Below are positions 17,968 through 26,328 of a stretch of DNA of 64,000 nt, one piece after another. The stretch covers positions 62,001 to 126,000 of the forward strand of contig CAIUMP010000060.1 of NCBI GenBank assembly GCA_903900335.1, in the 5' to 3' direction. This stretch comes from an uncultured Ignavibacteriota bacterium. Its GTDB lineage: Bacteria > Bacteroidota > Ignavibacteria > Palsa-1295. The notes beneath the pieces are model-generated. The model did not search any database. It was not told the DNA's origin and saw nothing but the letters and a program-made list of their open reading frames with translations. Position 1 is the stretch's first letter. Each line of letters opens with the position of its first letter. A program made the position numbers and the translations under genes.

Positions 17968-18930
17968 AAGTTATGAGCACCTTTTCTGGCGGGCATATCA
18001 TGACTTGTTGGATCGCAATGCAAGTATAGGTTTGGAAGCTTCTCTGATAACGCTGTGAAATTGGTTCATATTAATCCAAAAACGAGAAGCTCGTCTTTCT
18101 AATTTGAGTGTAGCTTTTGGAGGTCTGGCGCCTGTTTCCCCATGCTTGGTTTTCCATTGGACAGAAGAGCCCGTTCATTAAATGAATATTCAATTGAGAG
18201 AATAGGGGCACCGTTTTCAATCAGCAGTTCGGCCCTTGGGATGAGGATGATATTGGTCTCCAGCCAGAGTTAAGAATTTCAGAAGCGCTTTGAGCTACCC
18301 GCGCTTGAACTCTCTACGTCCTGGGTGGGATCCGAATTCGATGGAATGTGCTTGAGAAATTGGAGTTCAGAATAAATATCGGGTGTTGCGGAACTCCTCT
18401 AGCGAAGATACGATTGATAACAGTTGGTTAATTAGTAGCCAGAGTGGGTCGGAGTCGTCTGCGACCAACATCCACTGTATTCGCCTGGAAGTGAAGTCCC
18501 GATAGCGCGTCTATCGTAACCTTTTGAGCCGCTTGCCTGCTTAGGAGGGTTTGGAACAGAGAAGTGGGATTACGCTGCACCCACGGAACGGTCTCCCAGG
18601 ATCATTGAGAATCGAATTAGGAATAGCGCTGGATGAGCTGTCATCCAGCGGAGGACTCTCACTTTCACAGGCCAGTGCCCGGTGGCAGGAAAAGCCCGAA
18701 AGGATGGTCATTCATCCACGGGGATCACTCTTGATCCGCGATACACTCAACCGAATCCGCTGCTGCGGAATAACGAGTACGCTGGTGCGTCGCGTATGCT
18801 TTACTGACGCTCTCTTTCAAACTTGTACCATGTTCTTCGGGCTGTGGGATCAATTGAGATCCACATCCAAAGCGAATCTAATAGTCGGTTCCACTCCCCT
18901 GACACTGGCAGCAGGGAGTACAAACTGACC
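17968..18930 (+). ncRNA. Putative large structured RNA or very long leader
   Basis: About 960 nt between a promoter and the renalase-like gene, with no convincing coding frame (one 125-codon TTG-start ORF at 18551 has no recognisable protein features). The plus strand contains many stems: ACGAG/CTCGT (18082-18094), AAGCGC/GCGCTT (18283-18306), GGAGTTC/GAACTCC (18362-18397), CAGT+GTTGGT/ACCAAC+ACTG (18421-18477), CGATAG/CTATCG (18500-18516), a perfect 10-bp stem with loop GCTG (18627-18650), GGATCA/TGATCC (18722-18737), TCCGC/GCGGA (18756-18769), an 8-bp stem with one bulge (18843-18865) and ACTCCC/GGGAGT (18893-18919). Several 5-6 bp stems are expected by chance; the 10-bp tetraloop hairpin is not. 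tmRNA, RNase P and SRP RNA hallmarks were sought and not found. Confidence 0.35.
18173..18220 (+). repeat. 48-nt conserved element, copy A
   Basis: Runs from GTTCATTAAATGAA to CACCGTTTTCAA. It matches 45 of 48 positions of the minus-strand sequence 39891-39844 in the rplO leader; the only differences are in four bases after the TTCATTAAATGAA palindrome. In both places it lies downstream of the same type of promoter on the transcribed strand (about 210 nt here, about 80 nt at rplO). Confidence 0.85.
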
Positions 18931-18970
18931 CGGCTTAAGACTCACACAATTGAACTAACCTCATACAATC

Positions 18971-21088
18971 ATGATCACGATCATCGGCGGGGGCTTTGCC
19001 GGCCTATCCGCAGCTTATTTTCTCCACCGTGCGGGAAAGGATGTCACAGTCCTGGAATGGTCTCGTGGCCTTGGCGGACGCGCCGCAACGCGTAATGTCG
19101 GCTATCGAACAGTTGACTCCGGTGCCCAGCGTCTGGACCTTTCACCACTCAGTGTTAACCAACTTGAGACTGACGCCCGCGCGTTACTTCGCGAGGTGGC
19201 AGCCGAGCGTGGCGCACTTCCCTATATGCTTCCATTCCCCGGTCCGGTCTATCGCTTTGACGGCCGGTCAATCGCCACTGCTCAGCAAGTGGATGTGCCA
19301 AACTGGTCGTTCATGGATGGTGGTATGAAGGTGCTTGCCGAAGCCCTTGTCAAAGATATTCCTGTCAGGACACATACCCGGATCAGCGACATTGTCTTTG
19401 AGGAGAATTCCTACACGCTCCGAAATCAGCGTGGTGAAACGATGCAATCCGAGGGTATTGTCATTGCTCTTCCGGCACCCTATGCACTAGCACTTTTGCT
19501 ACCACATGCGGCAACCAACAAGAAAGTAAAGAAGGTCTGTGACCTTCTGAACGAAGTGAACTATGAGCCGATGATCGGAGCGATCTTCGGGACTGAGAAG
19601 ATCAACTTCAAAGAGCAGTTCTCCGCTCTGTTCACGGACGATGTGACAGCGCCGGTCTTCTGGCTATCCCAGGAGAGTGCCCGCCGAAATTTGGGTGTGC
19701 GACGAAATGAGATGGCTTTCGTGCTTCAGCTGGGTGCGGATATTAGTCGTGAGTACGTCCTCAAGACGGACAAGGAAACATTCGCAGCTATCGAGCGCGT
19801 GTTTGAGGATGTGCTTGATGTGGCATTGCCCGATGTGATCTACGGCGAGATCCAGCGCTGGCCGGCGGCGTTCCTCTCGTCTTCCCCGCTCACGGTTGAC
19901 TCGATCAAGCCATCCGATTTTAAGGTGCCGTTGTACCTGGCGGGTGATTTCGTTGCAGGACAGAGTTCGATCGCATCTGCATTTTGGAGTGGCAAGCAGA
20001 TCGCCGACAAGCTTGTCGGGATGGATACATTCAAGTTCATCGCAGAGCCAGCTCGCGAGCAGGCTCAATTGAGTGCGGAAGAGTGGAAAGCAGCCGTTCC
20101 GCCAGAACGCACCGTTCGGAAGGCACGTCAGAAGCCACCACGCAAGCTTGGCACAAAGAAGAAATTCGACGCAGCTACAGGCAAACGTGTGCCACAGACG
20201 AAGGAGCCAAAGCAGCAGCCTCGCAGAAATGCGCGTCCTGCGGGCGGCCCTCCAGGAAGGGGTGGTGATCGCCGTCAACCAGCATTTGGTGGACCACGCG
20301 GCGGTGGCGGTCAGCGAGGAGGATTTGCACCTCGTCAAGGTGGCGGGCCACGTCAGGGTGGGCGCCCGGGTGGACCACCACGTCAGGGGCCGCCACGTCA
20401 GGGTGGTTTCCGTCCTGCTGGTGGAGCGCCACGAGACAACAGCTTCCAGCCACGTGGTGGAGCTCCTCGGCAGTTTACCCCACGTCCAGCAGGAGGACCG
20501 CCGCAACGCGAATGGGGCGGTGGACAGCAGGGCCGTCCTCAACGCACGCAAGGTGGGCCGCCACGTGAGGGCGGTTACCAGCGTCAGGGGGGCTATCAGC
20601 AGGGTGGCGGAGGTGGCTACCAGCAAGGTGGAGGAGGCTACCAGCGCGGAGGCGGCGGTGGTGGATACCAGCAAGGTGGCGGCAGAAATTATGAGGGTGG
20701 AGGCTACCAACAAGGCGGTGGCGGTTATCAACAAGGAGGCGGATACCAAGGCGGCGGAGGCTATCAGCGTGGTGGAGGTGCACCACAGCGTGGCTCTGGC
20801 GGTGGCGGTTATCAGCAGCGTCCACCGAGCGGCGGCGGATACCGTGGCAGGCCGCAAGGCGGCGGTCAACGACCACCAGGAGGCGGAGGGCAGCGCGGGC
20901 CAGCTCGCGATTACGATCAGAGACAGCCTACTTCATCTGGCTATAGCGGGCCGGGCGAAAGGAAACCTGTTCGCGGGTCAGTCGTCTACTCGACAAACGT
21001 GCGACCTGCCGGCGGATCCGGACCGGCTTCAAATTCCCCGCAACGTCCTCGCAGGCCGTTTGACGACGAGAGCGTCGGGAATCGATAG
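18971..21088 (+). CDS. Renalase-like FAD oxidoreductase with RGG/YQQG tail
   Basis: A 705-aa fusion. Residues 1-350 are a complete FAD/NAD(P)-binding amine-oxidase-type domain of the renalase group: GGGFAGL dinucleotide loop (6-12), LEWSRGLGGRAATR, and the C-terminal FAD motif LYLAGDFVAGQSSIASAFWSG. Residues 351-420 are a basic, Lys/Pro-rich linker. Residues about 420-705 are low-complexity Gly/Gln/Arg/Pro/Tyr with RGG, PRQGG and GGGYQQGG repeats, as in RNA-binding or phase-separating proteins; such a tail is not typical of this enzyme family. The tail is read in frame to a normal stop, so it is not an artefact of a lost stop. The start ATG is followed directly by the beta strand of the Rossmann fold. 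Substrate unknown; RNA binding is inference. Confidence 0.8.
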   Translation: MITIIGGGFAGLSAAYFLHRAGKDVTVLEWSRGLGGRAATRNVGYRTVDSGAQRLDLSPLSVNQLETDARALLREVAAERGALPYMLPFPGPVYRFDGRSIATAQQVDVPNWSFMDGGMKVLAEALVKDIPVRTHTRISDIVFEENSYTLRNQRGETMQSEGIVIALPAPYALALLLPHAATNKKVKKVCDLLNEVNYEPMIGAIFGTEKINFKEQFSALFTDDVTAPVFWLSQESARRNLGVRRNEMAFVLQLGADISREYVLKTDKETFAAIERVFEDVLDVALPDVIYGEIQRWPAAFLSSSPLTVDSIKPSDFKVPLYLAGDFVAGQSSIASAFWSGKQIADKLVGMDTFKFIAEPAREQAQLSAEEWKAAVPPERTVRKARQKPPRKLGTKKKFDAATGKRVPQTKEPKQQPRRNARPAGGPPGRGGDRRQPAFGGPRGGGGQRGGFAPRQGGGPRQGGRPGGPPRQGPPRQGGFRPAGGAPRDNSFQPRGGAPRQFTPRPAGGPPQREWGGGQQGRPQRTQGGPPREGGYQRQGGYQQGGGGGYQQGGGGYQRGGGGGGYQQGGGRNYEGGGYQQGGGGYQQGGGYQGGGGYQRGGGAPQRGSGGGGYQQRPPSGGGYRGRPQGGGQRPPGGGGQRGPARDYDQRQPTSSGYSGPGERKPVRGSVVYSTNVRPAGGSGPASNSPQRPRRPFDDESVGNR
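20530..20830 (+). repeat. Coding tandem repeats for GGGYQQGG units
   Basis: Imperfect direct repeats of about 18-30 nt (GGCTACCAGCAAGGTGGAGG and variants) encode the GGYQQGGGG units of the tail. They are the sort of tract prone to length variation by slippage, and they produce spurious long ORFs in other frames on both strands. Confidence 0.85.
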
Positions 21089-21164
21089 TAGGATTTAGCT
21101 GTCCGGGTCTGGCCCATTCTAAAGGGGCCAGGCTCCAATGATGATCCTACCTCAATCAAGTACC

Positions 21165-21203
21165 AAAAAAGCCTTCTGCAACCGAAATTGCAGAAGGCTT
21201 TAT
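21165..21203. terminator. Bidirectional terminator
   Basis: GCCTTCTGCAA (21171-21181) and TTGCAGAAGGC (21188-21198) form a perfect 11-bp stem with a 6-nt loop. A6 precedes it on the plus strand and TTTAT follows. It lies between the convergent renalase-like gene and the small basic peptide gene and can serve both. Confidence 0.85.
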
Positions 21204-21278
21204 ACTTTAGACCGTTCACCGAAGAAGTGAGGCCGCCAGCAGGCGAGGCGGCCGTTGCCGCCAAAAGGTAGATTCGAC

Positions 21279-21374
21279 CTACCTTACACGCTTTTTATGA
21301 CGATTCTTCCTCAGGCGTTTCTTTCTCTTATGGGTTGCCATTTTATGGCGCTTACGCTTCTTTCCGCTCGGCAT
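21279..21374 (-). CDS. mS38/COX24-like small basic ribosomal protein
   Basis: Too short for the ORF track. It encodes 31 aa, MPSGKKRKRHKMATHKRKKR followed by LRKNRHKKRVR, of which about two thirds are Lys, Arg or His. This matches the AURKAIP1/COX24-domain mini-proteins annotated across Bacteroidota and Chlorobiota, relatives of mitochondrial mS38 and mycobacterial bS22, which sit on the small subunit near the decoding site. It is monocistronic, ends near the shared terminator and is convergent to the renalase-like gene. The extreme composition and conserved opening make it a real gene despite its size. Confidence 0.82.
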   Translation of the reverse strand: MPSGKKRKRHKMATHKRKKRLRKNRHKKRVR

Positions 21375-21515
21375 GGTTGATGATGGTTAAATAGAGTCAG
21401 AGGGCAACCGCGGTTGCCAAAATTTCTTGCGCAATGCAAACAGCCAGTACGCCAGAGAGTTTCCCCTGATTCGGAACTCCCGAAGTGTCTCGTTGTGGAA
21501 TGCTACCCTTCAGGC

Positions 21516-22589
21516 TTATTGGGCTGCTCCTTGAATTGTCCCGGCAGCATGCAGGCCTGAATATATTCGTCTGAGTATTTCACTCTTGACTTCGGAGGCT
21601 TTTGTGAATTCCGTTACGTTCAGTATGATCTGAAGTGTGGCACCCGAGGCAGCGAAGGGTGTTGTCAGCGAAGTGTACCGCAGCACTGGTTCTCCTGCCG
21701 TGATCTCCGGCATCAATTTCATTACTTCTTGGGCGGCGGCGATCGCGAGCCCTTCGAAGAGTGCGGCGTCCTTGGCAGGATCGACAGGGAGATCGATCAC
21801 CAGATTCATTGCTCGGTCTGGTTTGCTGTAGTTCGTGATAATGCTCGTAGAAAATTTTGAATTGGGAACAATGACAAGTGTGCTAGCGGGTGTTTGCAAC
21901 GTGGTAACGCGCCAGGCGATGTCCCGAATGATTCCCTCTTGCCCACCATCAAGCTTTACGTAGTCGCCGGGATCAAGGTGTTTTGAAATGATGATGTAGA
22001 TGCCGGCGAAGAAATTACTAAGTGTATCCTGCAATGCCAATGCGACAGCGAGTCCTCCAACTCCCAGAGCGGTCAACAGTGGTGCCACGGCAATTCCGTA
22101 GGTATGGAAGATCATAACCACTCCAAGCGTGAAGGCAAAGGCACGCACGATATTCTGCACGAGTGAGATCGATGGAACAAGTCGGTCATTCTCAGCTGCG
22201 TATGTGCGAATGAATGCGACAACCACGCGTCCGCAAAGCACTGTAATGGAGAGAATCAAAATTGCAGTGGCACCATGTTCGAAGGCAGGAAGAGCGCTTG
22301 CCTTCAAGGGCAGATCACTAAGGACAGTCCTGAAGGCCAGCAGTCCGGCCCATATCGTGAAAATCCCGTTCATTGAGCGAATCAACCTGCGACCGATCTT
22401 CCATTCGCGTTTATCGAAGAACCGATAGACGCGGTCGAGCAGTAGCCGCTCAATTAGCACTCCGAAGATGATCGCCAGGATAACGATCCCAAGTGGCAAC
22501 GAGAGATCTTTAAGGTAATCAAGCATCTCAGGCTGAGCAGAACGTGCAGAGAGTAAGGGCATATTCGAACTATGGCTTTCTACTTGCAT
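21516..22589 (-). CDS. MscS-family mechanosensitive channel
   Basis: Inner-membrane channel that opens under membrane tension and protects against osmotic shock. Hydrophobic segments occur at about 26-45, 65-85, 100-120 and 145-165 of the called protein. The pore helix reads TALGVGGLAVALALQDTLSNFFAGIYI, the family signature, followed by the beta domain (ISKHLDPGDYVKLDGGQEGIIRDIAWRVTTL) and NSKFSTSIITNYS. The ATG at 22589 gives 357 aa; the ORF-track GTG at 22682 adds 31 residues without membrane character, and an ATG at 22526 just before TM1 is also possible. It is divergent from dapB. Confidence 0.88.
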   Translation of the reverse strand: MQVESHSSNMPLLSARSAQPEMLDYLKDLSLPLGIVILAIIFGVLIERLLLDRVYRFFDKREWKIGRRLIRSMNGIFTIWAGLLAFRTVLSDLPLKASALPAFEHGATAILILSITVLCGRVVVAFIRTYAAENDRLVPSISLVQNIVRAFAFTLGVVMIFHTYGIAVAPLLTALGVGGLAVALALQDTLSNFFAGIYIIISKHLDPGDYVKLDGGQEGIIRDIAWRVTTLQTPASTLVIVPNSKFSTSIITNYSKPDRAMNLVIDLPVDPAKDAALFEGLAIAAAQEVMKLMPEITAGEPVLRYTSLTTPFAASGATLQIILNVTEFTKASEVKSEILRRIYSGLHAAGTIQGAAQ

Positions 22590-23103
22590 TGGAAGCTCGA
22601 ACCTTTCGGAGCGAGGTGAAGGTTCAATGCGAAGAATTATTGCGGAGTGGACGGGCGGCCACGTTGACTGCTTGAATTCCACATGGGCTCGGCTTCACGC
22701 GCACCCACACATTCGAAGAACTATGAAATCTCCTGACTTGTCCCGCAACTCGTTTTCTGGTGCTCCGTTTTTTGCCTCATCACAACGAACCGCACATAGC
22801 GGGCCGGAACTGCTCAGCTTTGTACCACAGCCTTCTCTCGCCCACGACCTCGCACAGACGCTTCTTGCTGATAGCATTCAGGTTAGTCGGGGCACATCTA
22901 CCTCGTCATTTGGAAGCGAATCTGACTCTGGCTTTGTCCTGAACCTCTCCCGGCACTAATAAGGCCTTCGAACAGCGTATCTTTGCTGGTGGCCCCTTCT
23001 CGCAAGACCGCTATTTTAGCATGGACGGAATCTGAAGTCATAGTCCGTCTCATTCCGTATCTTTGTAAGAATTTGTTTGGACGAAGTCGCAACTTTACGG
23101 AAA
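22590..23103. other. Gap between MscS and dapB
   Basis: About 510 nt with no supported gene. A Ser-rich ORF (22627-22959, plus) has no recognisable features and no ribosome site. Two TATCTTTG words (near 22977 and at 23058-23065) match the Bacteroidota -7 consensus TAnnTTTG; the second, 39 nt before dapB, is a candidate dapB promoter, but no good -33 TTTG is visible. Confidence 0.4.
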
Positions 23104-23844
23104 ATGAAGATCGCCTTATTGGGATATGGAAAGATGGGTCACGAGATCGAGTCTGCTGCGTTAGGTCACGGGCACACTGTCGTGGCCACATTCGACATTG
23201 ATCACCCCGCGAGCGTGGATAACTTGCGCTCATGCGGAGCGGAGGTAGTGATCGACTTCAGCCAACCAAATGCAGTAATTGATAACATTGCTCTTGTCGC
23301 AAGCGCCCAGCTTCCAGTCGTAATTGGTACCACAGGCTGGGACTCCTCCCTGCCAATTATCCTTGCACAGGTCGCACAAGCAAAGATCGGGTGCGTTGTC
23401 GGCTCGAATTTTTCCGTGGGAGTGAATCTCTTTCTGGAAATTGTCCGGACAGCTTCGCGGCTGCTGGGGACCGCAGGATACGACGCATATATCTCCGAGG
23501 CTCACCACCGCACGAAGAAGGATTTTCCGAGTGGTACTGCACTGCGCATTGGTGATGCCGTGCTATCTGAAATGAAGTCTAAGGTCAGAATTTCGACAGA
23601 ACTTCCCGCTGGTGCAGCTTCCCCACCCGATGCGCTTCTGATCACTTCCATTCGTGCCGGCGGTATCACCGGAACGCACACAGTTGGATTCGAGTCCGAG
23701 GAAGACTCCATCGAATTAGTGCATCGCGCAAAGAACCGGCGCGGCTTTGCATACGGGGCTGTCGTCGCCGCAGAGTGGATCGTGAATCGGACCGGGTTCT
23801 ATCGATTTGAAGAGCATATCACCGAAATTCTCAATGACAGGTAG
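23104..23844 (+). CDS. dapB: 4-hydroxy-tetrahydrodipicolinate reductase
   Basis: Second step of the diaminopimelate/lysine branch: NAD(P)H-dependent reduction of the DapA product in the cytoplasm. The ATG at 23104 begins MKIALLGYGKMGHEIE, the dinucleotide loop; the ORF-track TTG at 23077 is upstream of it. GTTGWDS lies in the middle, and the catalytic/substrate motif EAHHRTKKDFPSGTAL matches the family E-x-HH-x3-K-x5-SGTA. The 246-aa length is normal. dapA follows with 4 nt between stop and start, so the two form an operon. Confidence 0.93.
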   Translation: MKIALLGYGKMGHEIESAALGHGHTVVATFDIDHPASVDNLRSCGAEVVIDFSQPNAVIDNIALVASAQLPVVIGTTGWDSSLPIILAQVAQAKIGCVVGSNFSVGVNLFLEIVRTASRLLGTAGYDAYISEAHHRTKKDFPSGTALRIGDAVLSEMKSKVRISTELPAGAASPPDALLITSIRAGGITGTHTVGFESEEDSIELVHRAKNRRGFAYGAVVAAEWIVNRTGFYRFEEHITEILNDR

Positions 23845-23848
23845 TTCA

Positions 23849-24748
23849 ATGGACAAACTTATACGGGGCACAGGTACTGCAATCGTCACGCCGTTCCTTA
23901 GTGATGGTTCGATAGATTTTGTATCTTTTAAAAAGGTGGTCGATCACCAACTTGACGGCGGAGTCGAAATGCTCGTCCCGCTGGGCTCGACAGGAGAGAA
24001 CCCAACAATTTCCTGCGAAGAACGCACAGCCATTCTCCGTTGGATTGTGGAGTATGTCGATCATCGTGCCCTCATCATCGCCGGCACCGGGACAAATGAT
24101 ACCCGCACGTCCGTAGAGTTCACAAGCGAAGCGCTCGCTCTCGGAGCCGACGCAGCTCTCGTCGTCACACCTTTTTACAACAAACCGACACCGGACGGAC
24201 TCTTCCGACATTTTAAAGCCGTCGCAGATGTGGGCTTGCCGGTTGTTATGTATAACGTCCCAGGCCGAACAGGTTTGAACATGAGCGCCGAGACCACTCT
24301 ACGATGCGCGGATATACCAAACGTCGTCGCGGTGAAAGAAGCTAGTGCAGACATGGCACAATGTATGGAGATCATCCGCAATGCACCTGCCGGATTTAAC
24401 CTACTCTCTGGTGAAGACAATCTGACAGTCCCGCTCATTTCGCTCGGTGCTTGCGGGGTGATCAGTGTGACGTCAAACGAAATGCCGCGTGAGTTCTCGC
24501 GGATGGTGCGGTTCGCTCTTGCGGGTCAGTTCGAGGAAGCACGCGCGCTTCACTTTGAACTGCTCGACCTGATGAAGATCAACTTTATTGAGTCAAACCC
24601 AGGGCCGGTCAAAGCCGCCTTAGCAATGATGGGAATAATCCGAGAGAACCTTCGCTTGCCCCTTGTACCAGTTCGGGCCGAGAACAAATTGAAGATCCGG
24701 CACATACTCGAACACCTCGATGCAGTGATGCTTGAGCAAATGGGATAA
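23849..24748 (+). CDS. dapA: 4-hydroxy-tetrahydrodipicolinate synthase
   Basis: Condenses pyruvate and aspartate semialdehyde, the committed step to diaminopimelate for peptidoglycan and lysine. The ATG at 23849 gives 299 aa starting MDKLIRGTGTAIVTPF, the usual N-terminus; the ORF-track start at 23807 overlaps dapB. Visible motifs are PLGSTGENPT, YNVPGRTG with the catalytic Tyr, and the Schiff-base Lys in VVAVKEAS. It is directly downstream of dapB, and a strong terminator follows at 24963. Confidence 0.95.
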   Translation: MDKLIRGTGTAIVTPFLSDGSIDFVSFKKVVDHQLDGGVEMLVPLGSTGENPTISCEERTAILRWIVEYVDHRALIIAGTGTNDTRTSVEFTSEALALGADAALVVTPFYNKPTPDGLFRHFKAVADVGLPVVMYNVPGRTGLNMSAETTLRCADIPNVVAVKEASADMAQCMEIIRNAPAGFNLLSGEDNLTVPLISLGACGVISVTSNEMPREFSRMVRFALAGQFEEARALHFELLDLMKINFIESNPGPVKAALAMMGIIRENLRLPLVPVRAENKLKIRHILEHLDAVMLEQMG

Positions 24749-24962
24749 CGGTATTCTTAGGGAATGCGGTTTTTATTTCAAATCGTGAACTCTTATTAAC
24801 CCACTTTGTGTAGTTAAGAGAGCTCTACAATGCGTCGCACGCAGGCCCTCAAGTGGGCGCGACTGCAACTACCAATCCGAGGTCTGCCTGAGTTGATGTT
24901 CTTACTCATGGCCCCACGGCACCCTTGGAATGGGAGCCGATATTGATTGAAGCCGTCATAAA

Positions 24963-25004
24963 CAAAACACTTCCCGTTGTAAGCAACGGGAAGTGTTTTG
25001 TTTT
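24963..25004. terminator. Strong bidirectional terminator
   Basis: A perfect 17-bp inverted repeat, CAAAACACTTCCCGTTG / CAACGGGAAGTGTTTTG, with loop TAAG, followed by TTTT. It lies between the convergent dapA and the T9SS propeller gene. The 214 nt between dapA and this hairpin show nothing else recognisable. Confidence 0.9.
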
Positions 25005-25022
25005 AAACCGGGTCGCAGATTC

Positions 25023-26279
25023 CTAATGTGCGATCACCAACTTTTGCGTCACGGACCGCCCACCACAACGCAGCCGAAGAAGATAAACTCCAGCTGGATA
25101 TGTGCTTATGTCGCAGGTTACTTCATGCTTTCCGGACGCGAACTCCGTGTACGCGAAGACAGGCCATTCAGAACCTGCAACATCGCTAATAGTAATCGTT
25201 GCTTCCCCACTTGCCGGAAGCGTGAAGACGATATTGGTCCGAGTCGCGGATGGATCAGGAAAAGAAGCCAAAGAGAGCAACTTCAGCGAAGGGGTTACTT
25301 CTGCCACAGTCCTCTTCTTAACATCTCCGAGTGGCCGCCGCCAAACTCCGCTCCCGGTGCCAGCAAAAACTGTCGATCCATTAATTATGAATACATTCGG
25401 AACTCCGGACGGCAAGCCATAACCGAAATCTAGCCAACTTCCACCGTAATCTGTGGAGAGCAACACGGAATCCCAGCGGGCCCACACGACAACATGCGCC
25501 CCGCTTGCGGCAATTCGATCAATGGGACCGACAGTGGACACACTGCCCTCTTGTTTCCAACTATCGCCCCTATCTAAGGACACGAAAAGATTTGCTGAGT
25601 CAATGCCATAGCAAACCATGATTTTGTTTCCCGAGACAGCAAGAGAGCCACTATTGATGTAGCGACCCGGCAACCCCATGGTCACATTTGTCCACCGTCC
25701 ACTATTCACTGAGGATCGGAATAATCCCGCATCGGTGCCAACGAATACATCCGTATCGAGACTCGCGAAAGTGTGTGCAGTACACTTCGACGGAAGTCCT
25801 ACCGTGTCAGCAATCCAGGTGATCCCCCGGTCCGAACTTACGAATACCAATCCCGGATGAAAAAAGCTGTTCACACCAGCATAGACTTTAGATCCGAGCA
25901 CGGCAAGGCAGGAAATGAGTGTGTCCGGCATCCCAGTATTGCTATAGTCCCAGCTTGCTCCACCAATCGCCGAGCCATACACCCCGGCTGCAGTCCCGGC
26001 AAGTACTCGATTCTCAACTACAGCCATCGAATAGATGAATTGGTAATAAACCTGAGAAGAATGAGGGTAACCTATCGTATCTGCCTTCCAATTCGTGCCG
26101 CTATCAGTAGAGCGAAACACGCCGTTGAATGTGCCTGCATACAAGTTAGCGCTGTCACCCGCAAGGCTGGTAACCTCTTCCGTCTGCATACCGGCCGTTT
26201 GCGCCCACTGAGCGCTGACCTTGGACAGCTCTCCGCCGAACAACGCCAGCAACGAAACCGAAAAGAGTATTATTCTCAT
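25023..26279 (-). CDS. Secreted beta-propeller-like protein with T9SS sorting domain
   Basis: A 418-aa product from the ATG at 26279 (MRIILFSVSLLALFGG...VSAQ signal peptide); the ORF-track start adds nine residues. The body is made of BNR/sortilin-type repeats seen as recurring (V)FxSxDxGxxW: VFRSTDSGTNW, VFVSSDRGITW, LFVSLDRGDSW, VLLSTDYGGSW. The C-terminal about 75 residues form a T9SS-type sorting domain (SLASFPDPSATRTNIVF, EATITISDVAGSE, GVYLLRLRCGGRSVTQKLVIAH). It should be exported by Sec and then displayed or released through the T9SS encoded at 6-12 kb. Ligand unknown. Confidence 0.78.
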   Translation of the reverse strand: MRIILFSVSLLALFGGELSKVSAQWAQTAGMQTEEVTSLAGDSANLYAGTFNGVFRSTDSGTNWKADTIGYPHSSQVYYQFIYSMAVVENRVLAGTAAGVYGSAIGGASWDYSNTGMPDTLISCLAVLGSKVYAGVNSFFHPGLVFVSSDRGITWIADTVGLPSKCTAHTFASLDTDVFVGTDAGLFRSSVNSGRWTNVTMGLPGRYINSGSLAVSGNKIMVCYGIDSANLFVSLDRGDSWKQEGSVSTVGPIDRIAASGAHVVVWARWDSVLLSTDYGGSWLDFGYGLPSGVPNVFIINGSTVFAGTGSGVWRRPLGDVKKRTVAEVTPSLKLLSLASFPDPSATRTNIVFTLPASGEATITISDVAGSEWPVFAYTEFASGKHEVTCDISTYPAGVYLLRLRCGGRSVTQKLVIAH

Positions 26280-26328
26280 AAAGTCATATACCACAGAATG
26301 AAACACTTGTTCATAAGCTTGTACCGCA

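Noticed and set aside
18551-18928. 125-codon ORF in the gene-free region
   Set aside because: TTG start only about three bases after GGAGGG, Ser/Arg-rich translation without motif, and the same DNA holds several hairpins including a perfect 10-bp one; a non-coding reading fits better.
17968-18930. tmRNA, RNase P RNA or SRP RNA
   Set aside because: No tmRNA-like acceptor ends, no GAGGAAAGTCC core of RNase P and no GGAAGCAGC-type SRP loop could be found on the plus strand.
19664-21098. Long ORFs of 401 codons (minus) and 341 codons (plus) over the renalase-like gene
   Set aside because: They arise from the GC-rich tandem repeats of the RGG tail; their Ala/Thr/Leu- or Val/Ala/His-rich translations are typical repeat artefacts.
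22627-22959. 110-codon ORF upstream of dapB
   Set aside because: Ser-rich, no motif, no ribosome site; it overlaps the likely 5' region of the MscS gene.
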